Below, piece by piece: positions 59,663 to 64,000 of a stretch of 64,000 nt of DNA. Source of the stretch: Cryobacterium roopkundense (GTDB taxonomy: Bacteria > Actinomycetota > Actinomycetes > Actinomycetales > Microbacteriaceae); assembly GCF_014200405.1 (NCBI RefSeq), contig NZ_JACHBQ010000001.1:4216001-4280000 (forward strand), in the 5' to 3' direction. Position numbers and translations under genes: made by a program. The notes under the pieces are model-generated. The model was not told the origin of the DNA. It saw nothing but the letters and a program-made list of their open reading frames with translations, and made no database searches. How positions within the stretch are numbered: position 1 is the stretch's first letter; every line of letters begins with the position of its first letter.

Positions 59663-59822
59663 CTGGTCGAGGCGCGACGAAGGAGCGATCGAGACCTCGC
59701 GAGCCGTCTCTTAGGCTCGGCCCTCGCTGGTCGAGGCGCGACGAAGGAGCGATCGAGACTTCGTAGGCCGCCGCGCAGACTGACTTGCGGGGTCTCGATC
59801 GCTCGTACCTCGCGCCTCGACC
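59663..59822. repeat. Microbacteriaceae-type intergenic repeat cluster
   Basis: A 33-bp unit beginning CTGGTCGAGGCGCGACGAAG occurs at 59663-59695 and identically at 59727-59759. A diverged inverted copy lies at 59792-59822. It sits between the ends of the convergent proC and ParA-like genes and may form a large transcript hairpin. Confidence 0.8.
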
Positions 59823-59832
59823 GGCGGGGTTG

Positions 59833-61443
59833 CTACAGCCCTTCGGCGATGGCCGCGGTGGCCTGCAGCCAGGCTGAGCGGGTGCGGGGCGCGAGGGTAT
59901 CGACGTTGAGCGGGCCGCCGCCCACAAGCGACGGGTCGTACGGCACGTCGAGCACCTGCCGCGTGAGCTGGCCGAAGTGCTCGTGCAGGCGCGCGGAGAG
60001 CTGCTGGTCCACCGTCTTCGACGGCGAGGCGAGGATGGTCACAGCCTGGGCCACCTTGTCGGCGTGGCCCTTGCGGCGCAGTCCGTCGAGCAGCGACGCG
60101 GCGCCGTAGCCGGTGTCCTCGCGGATCGTTGACACCACCACGAGCTGGTCGGCGGTGTCGACCGCTGCCTCCCAGTTGCTGGCGCGCATGTTGTTGCCGG
60201 TGTCGATCACAAGAACCCTGTAAAAACGACTGAGCGTGGCGTGCAGCTTGCGGAACGCGACGGCATCGATGCTCGCGGCACCGGCCGGGTCGAGGTCTGA
60301 GGCGAGCGCGTCGAACTGGGCGTCGCCCTGATTGCGCACGTAGTTGTCGAGGTCGCCCACGCGTGCCGAGCGCACGTCGGAGAAGCGGTCGAGGTCGCGC
60401 AGCAGATCAACTGCAGTGTTGGTGTGTCGGGCCGACTGCGCCCGTACGCCCAGTGTGCCCATGGTCTCGTTGTTGTCCCACGCGAGGGTATAGCCGCCGC
60501 GGTAGATGCCGAACGTCGCCGCAATGAGCAGGGTCGCCGTGGTCTTGTGTGCGCCGCCCTTGGGGTTGAGCACCACGATGGTGCGCGGTCCGCTCAGGCT
60601 GCGCTGCACGGCCGAGATGGCATTGCGCTGGGCCAACTCCGCCCCGCTCGGGCTCACGGAGATGAGTCCACCGGTGAGGCGACGGATGGCGCCCTGCCAG
60701 CCCTGCAGGGCTGGCCCGGCCGGAGCGGGTGGCCGCGAACTCAAGAAGTCGGCGAGGTTCGGCGGCACGTGGGCGCCGGCGCGCTCGGAGCGTTCCGCGC
60801 GCGTCAGGGGCGGCGCCGAAGACTCCGGAACGGCCGGAGTCTCCATGAGGGAATTGATGAAGGCCACGTCGGAACCGCTGTCTTCGGCATCGTCAGGCGT
60901 GTACGGCGGCGTAAACGAGGGCGGGAAGCCGGCGGATTTTGTCGATCCGGCGTCAAACGACGAAAACGTTGCGGCGTCGAGCCCCACCGAGCGGCTGCTC
61001 GCGCGCGGCGCAAGCACGTCTGTTTCGGTAGCGAACCCTGGAGCCATTAGCTGCGCAAACGACAGGTCCGATTCCGGCGCGGGCGCGTCAGCCTCGTCGT
61101 CGGGTACGTCTGCCTCGGGTGCGTCTGCCTCGGGTGCGGCACCGATGGCACTCGTGTGCGTTCCGAGCGGACCGGTGGTCGTGATCACGTCGCCGGTGGA
61201 TTCCACCCGGCCGTCGGGGTGGATCACGAGGGGCCAGACACCCTGCTCGTCCTCGACCTCGAGCCGCACCGGACCGTCGAGGTCGCGGGCGACCCCTGTG
61301 GCCACGGCGACGATCTCTTCGCGCACGCCGGCGTCGTCGACCGCGACCACGATCTGGCTGACGCCCTCGATGATCACCTCGCCGGTGGCATCCGCTCGAA
61401 CCAACGCGTTGATTCGCGGGAATTCGGCATTGTCTTGAGTCAT
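59833..61443 (-). CDS. MinD/ParA-like ATPase with long disordered N-terminal part
   Basis: The 536-residue protein has an acidic, Pro/Asp-rich low-complexity region (about 100-240) and a C-terminal SIMIBI ATPase with the deviant Walker A motif LNPKGGAHKTT. DTGNNM near residue 420 replaces the usual D.(P/G).G switch. The architecture matches actinobacterial ParA-like ATPases with N-terminal extensions, such as those near type VII secretion or cell-pole loci. The ATG at 61443 is preferred because AAGGTGG lies upstream. The partner gene is not evident. Confidence 0.82.
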   Translation of the reverse strand: MTQDNAEFPRINALVRADATGEVIIEGVSQIVVAVDDAGVREEIVAVATGVARDLDGPVRLEVEDEQGVWPLVIHPDGRVESTGDVITTTGPLGTHTSAIGAAPEADAPEADVPDDEADAPAPESDLSFAQLMAPGFATETDVLAPRASSRSVGLDAATFSSFDAGSTKSAGFPPSFTPPYTPDDAEDSGSDVAFINSLMETPAVPESSAPPLTRAERSERAGAHVPPNLADFLSSRPPAPAGPALQGWQGAIRRLTGGLISVSPSGAELAQRNAISAVQRSLSGPRTIVVLNPKGGAHKTTATLLIAATFGIYRGGYTLAWDNNETMGTLGVRAQSARHTNTAVDLLRDLDRFSDVRSARVGDLDNYVRNQGDAQFDALASDLDPAGAASIDAVAFRKLHATLSRFYRVLVIDTGNNMRASNWEAAVDTADQLVVVSTIREDTGYGAASLLDGLRRKGHADKVAQAVTILASPSKTVDQQLSARLHEHFGQLTRQVLDVPYDPSLVGGGPLNVDTLAPRTRSAWLQATAAIAEGL

Positions 61444-61536
61444 CTTGGCCACCTTTTAAGCTTCACGGTTTGTTCCCCCGCAATGAAAGGCTAAACCTTC
61501 CTGGAACTGACGGTCTCTTGCGCACATAAACAGGGT

Positions 61537-62208
61537 CTACGAGCCCAGGGCCGCGAACCGCTCGATGTCGGCCTCGGTGCCGGACACAATAATGAGGTCG
61601 TGGTTGGACACTACAGTGTCGGCGGTCGCATAGGTGAATGGTTTTCCGGGGCTCTTCACGCCCACAACGGTCACGTTGTACTTGCGCCGCACGCCCGAGT
61701 CGATCAGGTTGAGGCCGCGAATCGGCTTGGGCGGGTACATCTTCACGAGGGCGAAGTCGTCGTCGAACTCGATGAAGTCGAGCATCCGGCCGGACACCAG
61801 GTGGGCGGCGCGTTCGCCGGCTTCCGCCTCGGGGTAGATCACGTGGTTGGCGCCGATGCGCTCAAGAATTTTGCCGTGCGACTTGGAAATGGCCTTCGCC
61901 CAGATTTGCGGAATCTTCAGATCGACCAGGTTCGCCGTGATGAGCACGCTCGCCTCAACGGATGAGCCCACCGCGCACACGGCGATGGAGAAATCCTGGG
62001 CGCCGATCTGTTTCAACGCTTCGAGGGAACGTGAATCGGCCTGCACGGCGTGTGTGACGCGCTCCGCCCACTTCTGCACGAGGGCCTCGCTGATGTCGAC
62101 GACGAGCACTTCGCGGCCCAGTCGGTCGAGCTGACCTGCCGTGGCGGCGCCGAAACGACCCAGCCCGATGACGAGCACGGGGGCGTCGTGTTTGATGCGG
62201 TCAACCAA
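61537..62208 (-). CDS. TrkA/KtrA-type potassium channel regulatory subunit
   Basis: The 223-residue protein has an RCK_N Rossmann domain (VLVIGLGRFGAATAGQLDRL, EVLVVDISEALVQKWAERVT, ANLVDLKIPQIWAKAIS) and an RCK_C domain. It binds nucleotides (ATP/ADP or NAD) and gates the TrkH-like subunit encoded directly upstream. The start codon is TTG 62208, overlapping the trkH stop by 8 bp, with AGGAAAGG 7 nt before it. Confidence 0.9.
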   Translation of the reverse strand: MVDRIKHDAPVLVIGLGRFGAATAGQLDRLGREVLVVDISEALVQKWAERVTHAVQADSRSLEALKQIGAQDFSIAVCAVGSSVEASVLITANLVDLKIPQIWAKAISKSHGKILERIGANHVIYPEAEAGERAAHLVSGRMLDFIEFDDDFALVKMYPPKPIRGLNLIDSGVRRKYNVTVVGVKSPGKPFTYATADTVVSNHDLIIVSGTEADIERFAALGS

Positions 62209-63643
62209 CGATGGGCCTTTCCTCCGGGCGCTTAAACAGTTGCCTGCTCTGGCTCGCCGCCAGTGCGGCAGCGAGTGTCACTGTACCAACCCGCCCCATG
62301 AACATGGTGGCAGCCTGAACGTAGACCCCCTCCGGCGGCAGGTCGGCGGTGAGACCGGTGGACAGCCCACAGGTGGCGAAGGCACTGATCACGTCGAACA
62401 GCACATGGTCCAACGGAGCCTGGGTGATGTGCAGAATGAGGATGCTGGACACCGCCACGGTTGTGGCGCCCCAGAGCACGACGCTCACCGAGAGGCGCAG
62501 AATGTCGCTCGGGATGCGGCGCCCGAAAGCCTCCATCTGTTCCTTGCCGCGGGCCTCCGCGAAGGCGGCCAGAAAGAGGATGGCGAGGGTCGTCACCTTG
62601 ATACCGCCGGCGGTCGACGCGGAGCCGCCGCCGATGAACATCAGCATGCTGCTCACGAGCAGGCTCGACCCGTGCAGGTCGCTGATTTCGATGGTGGCGA
62701 AGCCGCCCGACCGGGTCATCACCGACATGAAGAGCGATTGGAATATTGTGTCGCCGGCGTTCAGCGACCCGAAGGTCTTCGGATTGTCGAATTCGAGAAT
62801 GATGTAGATGATCATTCCGGCGAACATGAGCGCGATCGTGGTCACAAGGGTGAGCTTCACGTGCAGCGACCACAGCCGGGGCTTGCGCCAGCTGCGGGCG
62901 AAGGCATAGATCACGGGGAATCCGAGGCTGCCGAGGAACACCCCGAGCATGAGTGCGCCGAGAAACCAGTAGTCGTTCTCGAACTGCCCAAGTCCCATAG
63001 CGTTCGGGCTGAATCCGGTGTTGGTAAACGCCATGGCGGCGTAGTAGAAACTGTGCCAGAGAGCCTCGCCTGCGCCAACACCGTCGATGAGCATCCGGGG
63101 AAAGAGCAGCGCCGCAACGCCGACCTCGATCACGAGGGCGCTGATCGCCACGGTGAGCAGCAGGCTGCCGACGTCGCCGAGCCGGATGGCCTGGCCCTCG
63201 TTCACCGGTCCCGCGTGGATGCGTGAGGGGTTCGAGTCGCTCGCCGCCATGAGCTTGGCGCGCAGCCCGAGGCGTCGGGAGATGACCATGCCCATAATGG
63301 AGGCGAGGGTGAGCACGCCGATGCCACCCACGTTCACACCCACGAAGACCAAGATGTTCCCGAAGGGTGACCAGTGGGTGGCCATGTCCACCGTGGCGAG
63401 ACCTGTGACGCAGATCACGGAAACCGCGGTGAAAAGTGCGTCATAAAGGGGCGTGATGGTGCGGTCGGCCGATGCGATCGGCAGCGAGAACAGCACTGTG
63501 AAGAGCAGTATCAGGGCCGTGAACACCAGGATGGCAAACCGTGACGGCGACGTTCGAACGATGTGATCGACACCGTCGCGAATGCGGCCGTACCAGGTGG
63601 ACTGGTGGTGCCCGAACCGCTTGGCGGAGGCGTTTGATTGCAC
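62201..63643 (-). CDS. TrkH/KtrB-type potassium transporter subunit
   Basis: The 480-residue polytopic protein has four pore repeats with selectivity-filter-like motifs: SVICVTGLATVDM, AMAFTNTGFSPNAM, SVMTRSGGFATIEI and ISAFATCGLSTGLT. It forms the K+-conducting part of the pair. It starts at GTG 63643 and is coupled to the TrkA gene. This type imports K+ with Na+ or H+ and is important in osmotic adaptation. Confidence 0.92.
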   Translation of the reverse strand: MQSNASAKRFGHHQSTWYGRIRDGVDHIVRTSPSRFAILVFTALILLFTVLFSLPIASADRTITPLYDALFTAVSVICVTGLATVDMATHWSPFGNILVFVGVNVGGIGVLTLASIMGMVISRRLGLRAKLMAASDSNPSRIHAGPVNEGQAIRLGDVGSLLLTVAISALVIEVGVAALLFPRMLIDGVGAGEALWHSFYYAAMAFTNTGFSPNAMGLGQFENDYWFLGALMLGVFLGSLGFPVIYAFARSWRKPRLWSLHVKLTLVTTIALMFAGMIIYIILEFDNPKTFGSLNAGDTIFQSLFMSVMTRSGGFATIEISDLHGSSLLVSSMLMFIGGGSASTAGGIKVTTLAILFLAAFAEARGKEQMEAFGRRIPSDILRLSVSVVLWGATTVAVSSILILHITQAPLDHVLFDVISAFATCGLSTGLTADLPPEGVYVQAATMFMGRVGTVTLAAALAASQSRQLFKRPEERPIVG

Positions 63644-63717
63644 GTGGAACCCCCAAGACCTGCGACCCGCGACAGTTTGTCATGGTACTCCCTGTAAGGA
63701 GTGACTAACCTGAGGGA

Positions 63718-64000
63718 ATGGCAGACATCTTCGACGTTGTGGCGGATTCGACCCGGCGGGACATCCTTCGGATCCTCCTCGATCGTCACAACCAGGGCGG
63801 CGAGGCTCGCGGTGAGCTCAGCGTCTCCGACATTGTCGGCAACCTCGGGCTCAGCCAGCCGACGGTCTCGAAGCACCTCAAGGTGCTGCGCGAGAGCGGG
63901 CTCGTGAGCGTGCGCGAAGAAGGCCAACACCGCTACTATCACCTCGACTACGCGCCTCTGGAGGCCATCGAAGACTGGCTCATCCCCTTCCTGAGCGTCG
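63718..64000 (+). CDS. ArsR-family transcriptional regulator (5' part, runs off the right edge)
   Basis: The 94 codons present give an ArsR winged helix: MADIFDVVADSTRRDILRIL, LSVSDIVGNLGLSQPTVSKH, LKVLRESGLVSVREEGQHRY and YHLDYAPLEAIEDWL. No metal-binding CxC motif is visible in the recognition helix, so it may respond to a non-metal signal. The ATG at 63718 follows an AAGGAG region. The gene continues past the window. Confidence 0.88.
   Translation, partial: MADIFDVVADSTRRDILRILLDRHNQGGEARGELSVSDIVGNLGLSQPTVSKHLKVLRESGLVSVREEGQHRYYHLDYAPLEAIEDWLIPFLSV

Overview
The window looks like the chromosome of a high-GC actinobacterium, most probably a member of the Microbacteriaceae (Cryobacterium-like). 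The basis is GC-rich codon use, many GTG starts, tightly overlapping stop/start codons, lineage-typical genes (DUF222/HNH endonuclease, Cgl0159-type aldolase, LAxTG-anchored surface protein) and a Microbacteriaceae-style intergenic repeat. The genus is inferred, not shown.

Region 1 (1-9034) is an insertion-sequence graveyard. The 5' part of an sdhA-like flavoprotein gene is followed by a decayed IS481 transposase, lipoprotein-like debris, an IS21-type end-repeat cassette and a transposase-like fragment. Next comes an intact IS21 element (3354-5951) inserted into a mutator (IS256-type) transposase remnant with a 7-bp target duplication. Right after it a manganese (yybP-ykoY) riboswitch leads into a TerC-family Mn exporter gene and two small unknown genes. 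Region 2 (9214-14734) is a DAB-type inorganic carbon uptake operon, dabB-dabA-PII-like-DUF6671, divergent from a small helix-turn-helix regulator. Region 3 (14735-18776) holds a decayed LuxR-like gene, a small acidic protein, a membrane-anchored HtrA-type protease, a conserved unknown and a VOC protein.

Region 4 (about 18990-46566) is a large myo-inositol catabolic island. It contains iolC, a Cgl0159-type aldolase, iolA, iolB, iolD, iolE, iolG and an iolH/iolI-like gene. These are followed by a dead sugar-porter gene, an SDR plus TIM-barrel isomerase pair, and a creatininase/aldo-keto reductase/cytochrome P450 operon divergent from a ferredoxin reductase and a flavodoxin. A LacI regulator, two tandem ribose-type ABC importers, a GntR/UTRA regulator (probable IolR) and a Gfo/Idh dehydrogenase complete it. 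Five sites fitting the recalled Corynebacterium IolR consensus KGWCHTRACA lie in its promoter regions and tie the P450 module and the first importer to the inositol genes. An HNH-endonuclease cassette sits at the convergent end of the second importer and gntR, flanked by an 82-bp imperfect duplication.

Region 5 (46771-64000) is mostly housekeeping. It has a DUF4386-like and a DedA membrane protein, a carboxylesterase, a flavodoxin-fold protein, a nine-repeat chaplin-like LASTG surface protein with an Ala/Val/Pro-rich partner, and tRNA-Arg(ACG). It continues with MarR and winged-helix regulators, upp, tadA, a CDF transporter, proC, a MinD/ParA-like ATPase, a TrkA/TrkH potassium system and the start of an ArsR gene.

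The strongest candidate for an undescribed system is the P450/flavodoxin/reductase module wired to the inositol regulon. My hypothesis is oxidative O-demethylation of methylated inositols that then feed the iol pathway.
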